Under the pieces are notes generated by a model. It was not told the origin of the DNA, ran no database searches, and saw only the letters and a list, made by a program, of their open reading frames with translations. Of a stretch of 64,000 nt of DNA, positions 26,996 through 36,155 are shown in pieces. Location of the stretch: positions 1-64,000 of the forward strand of contig JAFQXD010000045.1 of NCBI GenBank assembly GCA_017407115.1. Reading direction: 5' to 3'. How positions within the stretch are numbered: the stretch's first letter is position 1; every line of letters begins with the position of its first letter. The DNA comes from Methanobrevibacter sp. GTDB lineage: Archaea > Methanobacteriota > Methanobacteria > Methanobacteriales > Methanobacteriaceae. The position numbers and the translations under genes are program-made.

Positions 26996-27057
26996 TATAC
27001 CCCTTCAATCTTAATATACCCTCGTAAACGTTTCAGTTGAAATGCACCTCTCCCTCT

Positions 27058-27531
27058 CTAAATGAACATGTCATTTTCATTTGAAGGTGCAGGAAGAGTA
27101 CCGAATTTTTTGTCAATCAGCCATATACAATGTAATTTAGCTTTAAAAACTCTCTTCATGGTCCTAATCAACATATCTTTTGACAATCCATCTTCGAATA
27201 TCTGTTCAGTGACAACGAATTGCTGTAAAATGTCATTATTGACCTGGAGTTCAAAATCAACCAAAAATGTGTTTAAACCAAAATTTAAATCTAAAATAAA
27301 ATCTTTTTTTGTTTTTATGTCTGCATTTTCCATCAATGATTTATGTTGTGGAGCTACCTGGGTAGCACATGCAATAATAAGTGAATCTTTACCTTTTGGT
27401 TTTACAACATCCATTATATTTTCTTTTGGAAACTCGACAATGAAATGAAAATCAGCATTTTCATCATATTTCATTTCTCTTAAGAGATCTTCATCAAGTA
27501 ACCATTTTTCTACTTGTTCTTCGATATTCAT
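27058..27531 (-). CDS. DUF2299-like conserved protein beside the origin
   Basis: This 157-residue soluble acidic protein begins MNIEEQVEKWLLDEDLLREM. A strand-rich middle follows (FHFIVEFPKENIMDVVKPK, DSLIIACATQVAPQH), then a helical end (MLIRTMKRVFKAKLHCIWLID). The overall pattern fits the archaeal DUF2299 family, which resembles small chaperone-like alpha/beta folds; its function is unknown. It flanks the replication origin on the side opposite cdc6 and is transcribed towards it, so its transcript would run into the origin. Confidence 0.6.
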   Translation of the reverse strand: MNIEEQVEKWLLDEDLLREMKYDENADFHFIVEFPKENIMDVVKPKGKDSLIIACATQVAPQHKSLMENADIKTKKDFILDLNFGLNTFLVDFELQVNNDILQQFVVTEQIFEDGLSKDMLIRTMKRVFKAKLHCIWLIDKKFGTLPAPSNENDMFI

Positions 27532-27596
27532 AATATCAACATTTTATTTTAATTAATAATAAAATATTTATTTTTTTATTATATATATTATAAAGT

Positions 27597-28574
27597 ATGA
27601 TTGAATTATTTTATTTTATAATATTAGCATTATTGTTTTCAATTGCAATAGATGTTATATTAGGTGAACTTCCAACAAAGGTTCATCCAGTTGTTATAAT
27701 GGGTTTAATCATAAATTTCTTTAAAGAAAAATATATTAAATTTAGAAGTAGATTATCAGGATTATTATTGGTAATAAGTAGTGTATTGATAGTCATTATT
27801 TTATTATATATTTTATATATTATTTTTTCATTCAATGTTTTTTTATTGTTCATTGTCTTTACAGTGCTGTTGTCATCGACTTTTTCAATCAATATGCTTT
27901 TAAAAACTGCAGTTGATGTTAAACACGATTTAGATGAAAGTCTTGATAAAGCAAGAAAATCAGTTTCATATCTGGTTAGCAGAAGCACTGATGAACTGAC
28001 AGAAAGTTTCATTGTTTCAGCTGTGATTGAAAGCTTATCAGAGAATATCACTGATTCATACATTGCGCCAATGTTTTATTATACGATATTTGGAATAATT
28101 ATCAGTTTATATCTGATCAATAATCAATTATATTATTTATTGTTAATTCCAATGTTATATAGACTGTTTAATACGCTTGATGCAATGGTTGGGTATACGA
28201 CAGATGAACTGAAAGATATCGGGTTTTTTCCTGCAAAGATAGATGATGTTTTAAATTATATTCCATCAAGAATAGCGGGTATTTATGTTGTTATTTCAGC
28301 TTACTTACTTAAATTTGATGGAAAAAACAGTTTTCATGTAATGATGAGGGATGCCAGAAATTGTCCTTCACCAAACTCAGGTTATACAATGGCAACAACA
28401 GCGGGAGCGTTAAACATTCAATTGATTAAAAAAGGCACATATGTTTTGGGAGATAGAAATAAGGAAATTAACAAAGATGACATTACCAGGGCCGTAAATT
28501 TATCAAAACTAACAATTATTTTATTTACATTGACAATTATAATCTTATTAACATTAGTTCATGTGATATTATGA
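27597..28574 (+). CDS. cbiB: Adenosylcobinamide-phosphate synthase
   Basis: CbiB (CobD in some genomes) attaches the aminopropanol arm to adenosylcobyric acid at the membrane. The 325-residue protein begins with a hydrophobic helix, IDVILGELPTKVHPVVIMG matches the family signature (DxxxGEPP.HPV), and several further membrane helices (about 55-100, 150-185, 300-325) and MVGYTTDELKDIGFFPAKIDDVLNYIP follow. NCPSPNSGYTMATTAGAL is also diagnostic. It overlaps cbiG by 4 bp, so the two are co-translated. Confidence 0.92.
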   Translation: MIELFYFIILALLFSIAIDVILGELPTKVHPVVIMGLIINFFKEKYIKFRSRLSGLLLVISSVLIVIILLYILYIIFSFNVFLLFIVFTVLLSSTFSINMLLKTAVDVKHDLDESLDKARKSVSYLVSRSTDELTESFIVSAVIESLSENITDSYIAPMFYYTIFGIIISLYLINNQLYYLLLIPMLYRLFNTLDAMVGYTTDELKDIGFFPAKIDDVLNYIPSRIAGIYVVISAYLLKFDGKNSFHVMMRDARNCPSPNSGYTMATTAGALNIQLIKKGTYVLGDRNKEINKDDITRAVNLSKLTIILFTLTIIILLTLVHVIL

Positions 28575-29584
28575 AAATAGCAATAATTTCTGTTTCAGAT
28601 AAAGGAAAAAAATTAGCATTAACTATTAAAGAGCATTTGGATGATGATTCAACAATAATTAAAGTAGATTTATTCCATAAAAATGTTAAAAAGTATCTCA
28701 AAATTGCATTTTATGAATATGATGCCATTATAGCTATTATGGCTTCCGGAATTTTAATCAGATCAATTGCACCATTCATAGAATCTAAGACTACAGATCC
28801 AGCAGTTCTCAACATTGACAATAATGGAAATTTTGTTATTTCAACATTATCAGGTCATTTAGGCGGCGCTAATAAGTTAACAAATAAAATTGCTGAATTG
28901 ATTAATGCCACACCTGTTATCACAACTTCAAGCGATATTAACAACAAGTTAGGTATTGATGTTTTGGCAAGTGATTTGTATTTATCTATTGAAAATACTA
29001 AGGAAATTTTATTCTTCAACAAAGAAATTATTAATGGCCGTGAAATTTCATTGACTATAAATCCTGATAGAAATTTCAATTATCTGTTTGAATATTTAAG
29101 CAATAATACACTTGAAATAGATGTTTCAATAAATTATTCTTCAAAAATAAATCATGATGAAATTCATGTTGGTTTGGATGACCATAAATTAATTCTTAAA
29201 GAAAAAAAGTTAGTTGTAGGAATCGGCTGCAGGCGTGGAAAAGAATGTTTAAAAATATATGAAGGATTTAAACATTCTCTAAAACAATTAAACATTGACA
29301 AATCACGTGTTAATCAGTTGGCATCAGCTGAAATTAAAAAGGATGAAAAAGGGATTTTGCAATTATCTGAAAAATTAGATATCCCTGTAAGTTTTGTTGA
29401 ATTGGATAAGTTAAAACTTTTCGAATCAAATGATGTTCAAAAGTCAGAGTTTGTAAAATCAAAATTTGGAATTTATGGTGTTTGTGAACCTTCGGCTTTA
29501 ATAACAGCAGGATTCGATTCAAAATTGATATATAAAAAGACTTCTTATGATGGTGTAACTATATCAATAGCTATTTCAAAATGA
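28571..29584 (+). CDS. cbiG: Cobalt-precorrin-5A hydrolase
   Basis: CbiG opens the delta-lactone of cobalt-precorrin-5A and releases acetaldehyde in anaerobic cobalamin synthesis. The 337-residue protein has the N-terminal part (MASGILIRSIAPFIESKTTDPAVL, STLSGHLGGANKLT), a linker, and the C-terminal domain with VVGIGCRRGKECL and CEPSALITAG. Both domains are complete. It forms an operon with cbiB (ATGA overlap). Confidence 0.93.
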   Translation: MKIAIISVSDKGKKLALTIKEHLDDDSTIIKVDLFHKNVKKYLKIAFYEYDAIIAIMASGILIRSIAPFIESKTTDPAVLNIDNNGNFVISTLSGHLGGANKLTNKIAELINATPVITTSSDINNKLGIDVLASDLYLSIENTKEILFFNKEIINGREISLTINPDRNFNYLFEYLSNNTLEIDVSINYSSKINHDEIHVGLDDHKLILKEKKLVVGIGCRRGKECLKIYEGFKHSLKQLNIDKSRVNQLASAEIKKDEKGILQLSEKLDIPVSFVELDKLKLFESNDVQKSEFVKSKFGIYGVCEPSALITAGFDSKLIYKKTSYDGVTISIAISK

Positions 29585-29606
29585 ATTAAAAGAAAAAAGA
29601 GTTAAA

Positions 29607-29855
29607 TTAGATTGATTCTAATTTAGAGAGAACTTCCCAAATTAAAGTTCTTGCGTGTACTGGAATATTTGGATCATTACTGATTTCATCTAATTTTCCT
29701 AATACAGTACTTATTTTTACAGATTGATCTTGTTCTTCATCTCTTAATAAATCATTGGATTCACTAGCTGCTTCTCGAATGTTACGAGGTACAGTGTTGT
29801 TATCCATAATATATTCAAGTATTTCACATACTTCATCGATAGTTTGATTACTCAT
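29607..29855 (-). CDS. UPF0147 family protein
   Basis: This 82-residue acidic all-helical protein (MSNQTIDEVCEILEYIMDN..., NTVPRNIREAASESNDLL, IPVHARTLIWEVLSKLESI) matches UPF0147, a small conserved archaeal family without known function. GGAGGGGT precedes the ATG. It is convergent with cbiG and stands alone. Confidence 0.85.
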   Translation of the reverse strand: MSNQTIDEVCEILEYIMDNNTVPRNIREAASESNDLLRDEEQDQSVKISTVLGKLDEISNDPNIPVHARTLIWEVLSKLESI

Positions 29856-29993
29856 AATACCCCTCCAAAATAATTAAAAAATAGTTAAAATTATTAATTT
29901 ATATATTTGTTCGCAATGTCTTTAAATATTTTTTGGTAAAATATGCAATTTTTAGTAGAAAAATATATATTAAATTAAAATGAATTATTATAC

Positions 29994-30161
29994 ATGTCAG
30001 ATATAAGCAAAACAACTATAAATTTACCTAAGGATTTGAAAAAAGAATTAAAAAAAATTGCTATTGATGAAGAAACTTCATTATCCGGTTTAATCATAAA
30101 AATGATTGAAGAAGGAATGTCAAACAGAAACAAAAATGATGTAATTTCAGGTGAAGATTAA
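29994..30161 (+). CDS. Short ribbon-helix-helix (CopG/Arc-like) protein
   Basis: This 55-residue frame begins MSDISKTTINLPKDLKKELK. A beta-strand with alternating residues (KTTINLP) followed by two helices (DLKKELKKIAIDEE and SLSGLIIKMIEEGM) is the ribbon-helix-helix pattern of small repressors and antitoxins. No toxin gene lies beside it. Its stop codon overlaps the stop region of the convergent aldolase gene by four bases. There is no clear ribosome binding site, so the mRNA may be leaderless. It may regulate a neighbouring gene. Confidence 0.65.
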   Translation: MSDISKTTINLPKDLKKELKKIAIDEETSLSGLIIKMIEEGMSNRNKNDVISGED

Positions 30162-30745
30162 ATCATATCTTCAGCTGAATTTAACATATAAGTAATAAAC
30201 TGAGTTTTTGCAGATTCCTCTATGAAAATCGCAAGGGATTCAGCTTCTTTTAAATTTTCACCAACACATATCACACCATGTTTTTTCAAAACAAGTACAT
30301 CGCTATCACCTATTCCTTCACTTGCTTTAATGGCTAAATTGTCAGATCCAGGTTTTTCATATTCGATATATGGTAAATAAGGGTCTTTGATTTCTCCAAA
30401 ACCTTCAAGTCTTTTTATTCTTTTATTTGAAAATGCAAATCCTGTTGCATAAGGAGAGTGTGTATGAACTATTGCGCTGACATCATCTCTTTTTTTGTAT
30501 ATTTCCAAATGCATGAATAATTCGGAGGAAGGTTTTCCTTTTGTTAACAAGTTTCCATCCAAATCAACTAAAACAATATCTTCCTGTTTTAAGTTACCTA
30601 ATGATGTCAATGTAGGAGTAATGGCAACAATATCACCATTCGCTGATTTAATTCTTTTACTAATGTTTCCTGATTTTCCTGAAACTAGATTTTTATTGAA
30701 AATGTTATTACCTACATTAATTATTTCTTGAACATTTTTTTTCAT
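30158..30745 (-). CDS. fucA: Class II aldolase (L-fuculose-phosphate aldolase type)
   Basis: This zinc aldolase (195 aa) cleaves fuculose 1-phosphate or a related sugar phosphate. SGKSGNISKRI binds substrate phosphate, SSELFMHLEIY has the catalytic Glu, VHTHSPYATGFA supplies two zinc-binding His, and LKKHGVICVG supplies the third. The Methanocaldococcus homologue makes lactaldehyde for coenzyme F420, so that role is likely here. It is ten bases downstream of the DNA polymerase subunit gene on the same strand. Confidence 0.8.
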   Translation of the reverse strand: MKKNVQEIINVGNNIFNKNLVSGKSGNISKRIKSANGDIVAITPTLTSLGNLKQEDIVLVDLDGNLLTKGKPSSELFMHLEIYKKRDDVSAIVHTHSPYATGFAFSNKRIKRLEGFGEIKDPYLPYIEYEKPGSDNLAIKASEGIGDSDVLVLKKHGVICVGENLKEAESLAIFIEESAKTQFITYMLNSAEDMI

Positions 30746-30754
30746 ATAATACCT

Positions 30755-32476
30755 CTATAAGAATTTGAAATGTTTATATTTTCCTTTGTGAATAACAGGC
30801 ACTTCTGCAGGTGTTGGTTCGATATTGTGAATTTTTTGAAAACTGGTTTGGGTCTGAAAAGTACCTGAATTGATTAAATGAATACCATTGAATCTTCTGT
30901 ATGAGTTCACGTGAATGTGGCCTGTATGGAAAATATCAGGAACTTCATCTATAACAAGATAATCTTCAAGTTCTGAAGCTAATGGTGTTCTTTCACCATA
31001 AATTGGTGCTAAATGTCTTTTCTTAAGAATTTCTTCCATTAAAAAGTCACTTTTTTCATATGTAAATTCTTTAACGGCCATCACTAAATCGTCAAAACTA
31101 CGGCCGTGATAGATTAAAACATTAATGCCGTCTAGGGAAACCACACCAGGATTTGAAATGAATTCCACATTGTCAAGTTCATATAATGCCTTTGCATATT
31201 CTTCCGGAACCGCTGGTTGAGGTTCTGCCACTCTAGATGCATCGTGGTTTCCAGGAGCGATAATGATTTTAATATCACTTCTGATATTTCCTAAAAATCT
31301 AGCCGCTTCATTATACTGCTCGGTAATGTCTTTGATTACAAGTTCCTGGTCCTGGTTTGGATAAACGCCTATTCCATCTACAATATCCCCGCCAATGATA
31401 AGATATTTTACATCTTCAGCAACTCTTCTTTGCTCTTCAGTACCATAATCGCAATTAATCCAATCAATAAATCTTGAAAATGCGTCTTCAAGGAATGTTA
31501 AACTTCCGATGTGCACATCAGATAAAAACACGATTCCAAAGTCCATTTCTTTTTCAGGAACTCTTAAAACTCCAGGGAAAATAATTTGTTGGCCGAATGC
31601 AAATCCTTTATCATCACTTTTATTTGCAATAACCCCTATAACTTCATCCCTTACAAGCTTTTCGGCTTCAGCAAATAATTCGTCATTGTTATTGGAGAAT
31701 AGAATGGAAATGGTTCCTGTGTCATCTTCAAATTCGACGATTTTATGACCGTTTTTACTTGATCTGATTTCACGAACCATTAAAATCAATGTTAAGCTGT
31801 CTTGAGAATCGTCAATATCGGCAATTTTTGTGTAATTTCTAAGTTCCGGCCTTTTGGAAAGAATATTTTCTAATTTTTCATACCTGCTTTTGAAATAGGA
31901 AATTAGATTTTCAAGCTCTCCGCTTGTGTAAGACTTCTTACTGGTATCCTGAATAATTTTGAAGTTATATTCAACGTTGGTTTTTTGGAGATTTCTTTTG
32001 AACTGAATTTTTTCGTCTTTAACTGTTTCAGAAGCTTCAACTATTTCCTGATTGATATATTTTTCAGGTTTATCTGAATTTTTTTTGAGATTTTCAATTG
32101 AAACAGGTTTTGGTTTTTCTTCTGCTTTAACTTCATTTTTTGTTTGTGTTTCAACTTTTTTTGGTTTTTCAACTTTAGGTTCATTTGTTGTTGGTGTTTT
32201 GGCTTGTGATGGTTTATCCTCTGTTTTCACATCATCATCAATTAATTTTTTCTGTTTGATGTCATCAGTCTTTTTGACGTTTCCGGTAATTTCATCAATA
32301 GTTTCCCCACTAACAGAAACCAAGTCTTTTGAGGAAAATTTATCACCTTTCAATTTAACTATTAGGGAAGATGCAAAATCTAAAGGATTTTCTGCACTAA
32401 TAACTTTATCATATGCTTCAGGTGATAGGTTGATTCCTTTTTTTGCAAATTTTAATAGAATTTTATTAGTTGACAT
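30755..32476 (-). CDS. polB: DNA polymerase D small subunit (DP1)
   Basis: DP1 is the proofreading subunit of the euryarchaeal replicative polymerase D. The 573-residue protein has an N-terminal helical region, a Lys/Glu/Pro-rich linker (about 70-160), an OB fold (about 225-310) and the calcineurin-like phosphoesterase domain. The phosphoesterase has all metal motifs: [31 protein letters not shown] and HTGHIH, so 3'-5' exonuclease activity should be intact. It lies about 4 kb from the origin. The polC large subunit is not in the window. fucA follows after ten bases. Confidence 0.93.
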   Translation of the reverse strand: MSTNKILLKFAKKGINLSPEAYDKVISAENPLDFASSLIVKLKGDKFSSKDLVSVSGETIDEITGNVKKTDDIKQKKLIDDDVKTEDKPSQAKTPTTNEPKVEKPKKVETQTKNEVKAEEKPKPVSIENLKKNSDKPEKYINQEIVEASETVKDEKIQFKRNLQKTNVEYNFKIIQDTSKKSYTSGELENLISYFKSRYEKLENILSKRPELRNYTKIADIDDSQDSLTLILMVREIRSSKNGHKIVEFEDDTGTISILFSNNNDELFAEAEKLVRDEVIGVIANKSDDKGFAFGQQIIFPGVLRVPEKEMDFGIVFLSDVHIGSLTFLEDAFSRFIDWINCDYGTEEQRRVAEDVKYLIIGGDIVDGIGVYPNQDQELVIKDITEQYNEAARFLGNIRSDIKIIIAPGNHDASRVAEPQPAVPEEYAKALYELDNVEFISNPGVVSLDGINVLIYHGRSFDDLVMAVKEFTYEKSDFLMEEILKKRHLAPIYGERTPLASELEDYLVIDEVPDIFHTGHIHVNSYRRFNGIHLINSGTFQTQTSFQKIHNIEPTPAEVPVIHKGKYKHFKFL

Positions 32477-32656
32477 ATTAATTAATTTTTTTATTTTTTA
32501 TCTTAATTAAACTTTGAGAATTTTAAGTTATAATATTGATTTTAACATGTAAAATTAAAATTGAATTTCATAGTTATATTTATTATATATTAAAAACTAA
32601 ATTTATATCATTATAATATAATTGTTATTAATATAAAAAGTAATGATTGTGATAAA

Positions 32657-33154
32657 ATGGCAAATAAGGTAGTTAGAATTATTTTAATAATTGTACTATT
32701 TATTGTATTTTTTGAATTAGGACTTTTCGGTTCCTATACTATTGTAACATCCGAAGCTCCTAACATTCAAGGATTAATAGATATGCAAATTTCAAAGATA
32801 TCTAGTTTTTTCAGTCCTGAAAAAGTTAACGATGTTTTAATTAAAGATCCAACTCCTGTTACTATTAGCAATAAAAAAGATATAGCTCTTCAATTGGAGA
32901 GTTTGTCGCAGGTTGATGGAGTTAATTACGAGTCTATTAATGTAACTACATATGAGGATACTGAAAACAACGAATTTAATGTAACTATTGAAGCTTTAGG
33001 TTATGCTTCACCTAATTCAACATCAGGTCAAATTGTCATCAGTCAAACCCCTTCATATAAGATTATAGCAAATGGTGTTGCATCTTATAAAGGAACAGGA
33101 TTGCTTGTTGATAAAAACACCGTTACAATAAATTCAGTTTTAAAACTATACTAA
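32657..33154 (+). CDS. Hypothetical membrane-anchored protein
   Basis: The 165-residue protein starts with one transmembrane helix (VVRIILIIVLFIVFFELGLFGSY). It continues into an extracytoplasmic beta-rich domain (about 60-165, with VNYESINVTTYEDTENNEF and YKIIANGVASYKG). I do not recognise a family. It starts an apparent operon with cbiH (10-base gap), the PhoU/TrkA_C protein and the MgtE-like transporter. Whether it relates to metal uptake or is a passenger is unknown. Confidence 0.6.
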   Translation: MANKVVRIILIIVLFIVFFELGLFGSYTIVTSEAPNIQGLIDMQISKISSFFSPEKVNDVLIKDPTPVTISNKKDIALQLESLSQVDGVNYESINVTTYEDTENNEFNVTIEALGYASPNSTSGQIVISQTPSYKIIANGVASYKGTGLLVDKNTVTINSVLKLY

Positions 33155-33163
33155 GATGATAAA

Positions 33164-34237
33164 ATGATTAATGTAATTGGTATTGGTCAAAACAGAGAAA
33201 ATATGACTTTAGGAGCTTTAAAGGCTATTGAAGAGTCTGATATTATTATTGGATATAAAAAATATATAGAGCAAATTGAAGATTTGATATCTGATAAAGA
33301 GATTGTTAAAAAAGGAATGGGCGATGAGATAGTTAGAGCAGAGTTTGCAATCAAAAAAAGTTTAGAAGGCCATACAGTTTCATTAATTAGTTCAGGAGAC
33401 CCTGGTGTCTTTGGAATGGCAAATGTATTATATCAGATAGTCAGTAAATATGAAGATGTTGAGATTAATGTTTATCCTGGTGTATCAGCTCTAAATTATG
33501 CATCAAGTCATTTGGGCGCTCCTTTAAATGACTTTGCAGCAATTAGTTTAAGTAATATTTTAACACCTTTATCTGAAATTGAAAAGAAATTGAAATATGC
33601 ACTTGAAGCTAATTTAATCATAGCTATTTACAATCCTTTAAGTAAAACAAGAAGAGAACCTTTTAAACGATTTAAACAAGCTGTAATCGATGTTAAAGGT
33701 GAAGATACATTAATAGGTATTGTAGATAGTACATATGAGCCACCAAAAGAGACAATAGTGAAAGTCAAAGACTTGAGTGAAGATTTGGTTAACATGTCCT
33801 GTACTTTAATTGTTGGCAATGATTTGACTTATGTTCAGGATGGAAAACTTGTAACACCAAGAGGATATGTAATAAGGTCTCAGATTCATCCGTTATCACA
33901 AAATCATTATGAAAAATTCTTGAATGGTGAAATTGCTCATGGTCCTAATCGTGAATGCGAGTATTATCCATGTCACTACGATGGCCAATATTGCGATTTC
34001 TGTTACTGTCCATTTTATCCGTGCGGAGATTCTTCAACTGGCGGAGAATGGATTAAAGGCAAAAATGTTTGGAACTGTAAGGAATGCACATGGTTGCATG
34101 ATAAGGACAGTGTCGAATGTTTAAGAGAACCTTTAGAAAATATTTTAGAAGATTTTCAAGATTTAAAAGCTAAAAAGAAAACTTTATTAAAACTTAGAAG
34201 AGCATGCTTATTAAAAAATAATCCAAATGACCTTTAG
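33164..34237 (+). CDS. cbiH: Cobalt-precorrin-3B C17-methyltransferase with Cys-rich tail
   Basis: CbiH methylates C17 and contracts the corrin ring. Residues 1-240 form the tetrapyrrole methylase fold (INVIGIGQNRENMTLGA, SLISSGDPGVFGMANVL, YPGVSALNYASSHLGAPLND). Residues 255-330 are a cysteine-rich small domain (CEYYPCHYDGQYCDFCYCP, WNCKECTWLH), found fused to CbiH or alone in methanogens and likely to bind metal or an Fe-S cluster. The standard enzyme is about 240 aa, so the tail accounts for the 357-residue length. It is translationally close to the genes on either side. Confidence 0.9.
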   Translation: MINVIGIGQNRENMTLGALKAIEESDIIIGYKKYIEQIEDLISDKEIVKKGMGDEIVRAEFAIKKSLEGHTVSLISSGDPGVFGMANVLYQIVSKYEDVEINVYPGVSALNYASSHLGAPLNDFAAISLSNILTPLSEIEKKLKYALEANLIIAIYNPLSKTRREPFKRFKQAVIDVKGEDTLIGIVDSTYEPPKETIVKVKDLSEDLVNMSCTLIVGNDLTYVQDGKLVTPRGYVIRSQIHPLSQNHYEKFLNGEIAHGPNRECEYYPCHYDGQYCDFCYCPFYPCGDSSTGGEWIKGKNVWNCKECTWLHDKDSVECLREPLENILEDFQDLKAKKKTLLKLRRACLLKNNPNDL

Positions 34238-34247
34238 GTGAATTTAA

Positions 34248-34853
34248 TTGTCAATCAAAAATTTATTAATTGAAATGAAGAACATGTCTGAGCTGATGGT
34301 GGATTTAGCCTATTCTGCTATATTGTTTAATAGTAAAGCAGCAGCTGAAGAAGTTCTTACATTGGAAAATGAAGTTAATTCGATGAATTATGAAATCAAA
34401 AAGGAATCGTTGGTTGCAGCTAGATCGTATGAAGACGCAGAAAAGTTGACAGCTTTACTTGAAATAGCAGAAGCTGCTGAAAGTATTGCAAATGCGGCAA
34501 AAGATTTAGCTGATTTAGTAATTACAGGTTTTAAACCACATCCAGTTTTTAAAATGGTTATGGAAGAATCAGACAAAAGCATCGTTAGAGTGATTGTTGA
34601 TGAAAAATCAGACCTCGCTAACAATAGCTTAGGTAATTTGCTTTTAGTTAACCGTACTGGAATGAGAGTAATTGCTATTAGAAGAGGAACTTCCTGGATT
34701 TACGGTCCAGATAAAAATACAACCATTTTACCAAACGATACATTAATTTTAAAAGGTACAGAAGCAGGTGCAGACTTATTGGAAAAACTTGCAACTGCAG
34801 CTTGTTCCCTTGAAGATATTCCAGACGAATTGGAAGACGAAGATGATGATTAG
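34248..34853 (+). CDS. PhoU-like plus TrkA_C (RCK_C) regulator
   Basis: The 201-residue protein combines a helical PhoU-like domain (about 5-95, [40 protein letters not shown]) with a C-terminal RCK_C/TrkA_C ligand-binding domain (about 105-185, [36 protein letters not shown]) and an acidic tail. Such proteins usually regulate cation transporters. The start is a TTG with AGGTGA seven bases upstream. It immediately precedes an MgtE-like transporter gene, which it probably controls. Confidence 0.8.
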   Translation: MSIKNLLIEMKNMSELMVDLAYSAILFNSKAAAEEVLTLENEVNSMNYEIKKESLVAARSYEDAEKLTALLEIAEAAESIANAAKDLADLVITGFKPHPVFKMVMEESDKSIVRVIVDEKSDLANNSLGNLLLVNRTGMRVIAIRRGTSWIYGPDKNTTILPNDTLILKGTEAGADLLEKLATAACSLEDIPDELEDEDDD

Positions 34854-34877
34854 AAGTGATTAATATGATTATGGGTA

Positions 34878-36155
34878 GTGATATATATGAAGGGCAGAAG
34901 TCCGCAGAAGAAGATTCGCAGTTCACTATCCGTATCTGCATTTTCTGAATTTTACGAAATTCATAAAAGTTCAATTAAGGAAGGTTTAATCGCTCTTTTA
35001 ATCTGTGCTGTAGGAGATTTGATAGCAGGAATTATTTTAGGAAAGATGACCTTTTTCCTTGAAGCATTTCCAGGACTTTTAGTTATTATTCCTGGAGCTA
35101 TTGGAATGAGGGGAAACATTTTTGGTTCTTTTGCTTCCAGACTATCAAGCAATTTGCACATTGGTATAATATCTCCTGAATTTGAGTTTTCAGAGCAGCT
35201 GAATTATAATATTTTTGCATCATTTGTCTTAACATTGGTTTTATCAATATTTTTAGGAATTGTAGGTAAATTATTCTGTATCCTACTACATTATCAGTCA
35301 ATGGAATTGATTGATTTCATATTAATCTGTACAATGGCAGGAATAATTTCAAATCTTATAATGCTTCCAATAACCATGTTAGTTTCATTTAAAAGTTTTG
35401 AACATGGATGGGACCCTGACAATATTACAAGCCCAATTATAGCAGCTTTTGGAGACCTGTTTACTTTACCTGCTATTATTGCATCAATTTTCATTTTAAA
35501 TGCTTTAAATGTTAATTTTATTTTTAAGGATGTGACACTCGCCGTTATTTTGATAGGAGTTCTGATAGGATTTGTCTATTGTTACAGATTATCTTATGAA
35601 ACCAAAACAATTTTAAAACAGTCAACTCCTATTTTACTTTTATGCTCCTTTTTGGGAGGTTCAGCAGGTGGAATTTTAAACAGTTCAGTTGAAACATTAC
35701 TTACCAATCCAAGCTTGCTAACATTGCTTCCATTGTTTTCAGGAGAAAGTGGAAGTTTAATAAGTATTTTAGGTGCTAGATTGTCTTCAGGTCTTCACTC
35801 TGGTCTGGTGGAACCACTAAAAATACCTAAAGGAAATACAATTCATAACTTTATTATTTGCTTTATTTTAGCCATTATTGTTTTTCCATTCATAGGATTT
35901 TTAGCAGAAAGTTCATCTTTTGTTCTTAAAACAGCCGGAGTCGGATTTACGAATATTTTATTAATAAGTACAATTGCAGGACTTATTTTGGTTACTGTAA
36001 TGGTATTTCTGGTATATTATGTTTCTACAATTTCATATAATAGAAATTTAGATCCGGACAATATTGTAATCCCTATTTCAACAAGCATTACAGATTCAAT
36101 TTCAAGCTTAATTTTAATATCCATTTCCTTGCTTGTTTTAGGCGTTTTAATCTAA
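34878..36155 (+). CDS. MgtE/SLC41-like divalent cation transporter
   Basis: This membrane protein (425 aa) has two repeats of the MgtE membrane domain. Each has a PGxxGxRGN-like or GESGSLISILGARLSSGLH-type motif (first IIPGAIGMRGNIFGSFASRL, second FSGESGSLISILGARLSSG) and each ends in a helix pair with DPDNI (HGWDPDNITSPI and NLDPDNIVIPIS). It lacks the cytoplasmic CBS domain of bacterial MgtE, as in the SLC41 group. Mg2+ or Co2+ export or import is inferred. GTG 34878 and ATG 34887 are both possible starts. It overlaps the convergent pilin-like gene by 4 bp. Confidence 0.8.
   Translation: MIYMKGRSPQKKIRSSLSVSAFSEFYEIHKSSIKEGLIALLICAVGDLIAGIILGKMTFFLEAFPGLLVIIPGAIGMRGNIFGSFASRLSSNLHIGIISPEFEFSEQLNYNIFASFVLTLVLSIFLGIVGKLFCILLHYQSMELIDFILICTMAGIISNLIMLPITMLVSFKSFEHGWDPDNITSPIIAAFGDLFTLPAIIASIFILNALNVNFIFKDVTLAVILIGVLIGFVYCYRLSYETKTILKQSTPILLLCSFLGGSAGGILNSSVETLLTNPSLLTLLPLFSGESGSLISILGARLSSGLHSGLVEPLKIPKGNTIHNFIICFILAIIVFPFIGFLAESSSFVLKTAGVGFTNILLISTIAGLILVTVMVFLVYYVSTISYNRNLDPDNIVIPISTSITDSISSLILISISLLVLGVLI

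Larger units (their letters stand above)
26440..27057. other. Probable chromosomal replication origin (oriC)
   Basis: This 620-bp gene-free region adjoins orc1/cdc6. It contains at least three strong and several degenerate copies of TTTCAAGTGTAAA, the 13-bp element bound by Cdc6-1 at the Methanothermobacter origin (known there as TTTACACTTGAAA). An extremely AT-rich stretch (about 26520-26680) lies on the cdc6 side and is the likely unwinding element. The right side holds an overlapping head-to-head box pair (26974-26995), two CAGTTGAAAT repeats (26987, 27034), two AATATACCC repeats (26994, 27013) and inverted purine tracts (26806-26817 and 27046-27059). Confidence 0.88.

Noticed and set aside
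26422..27057. Possible small RNA or coding gene inside the origin
   Set aside because: No open frame or conserved RNA pattern was seen; the region is explained by origin repeats.
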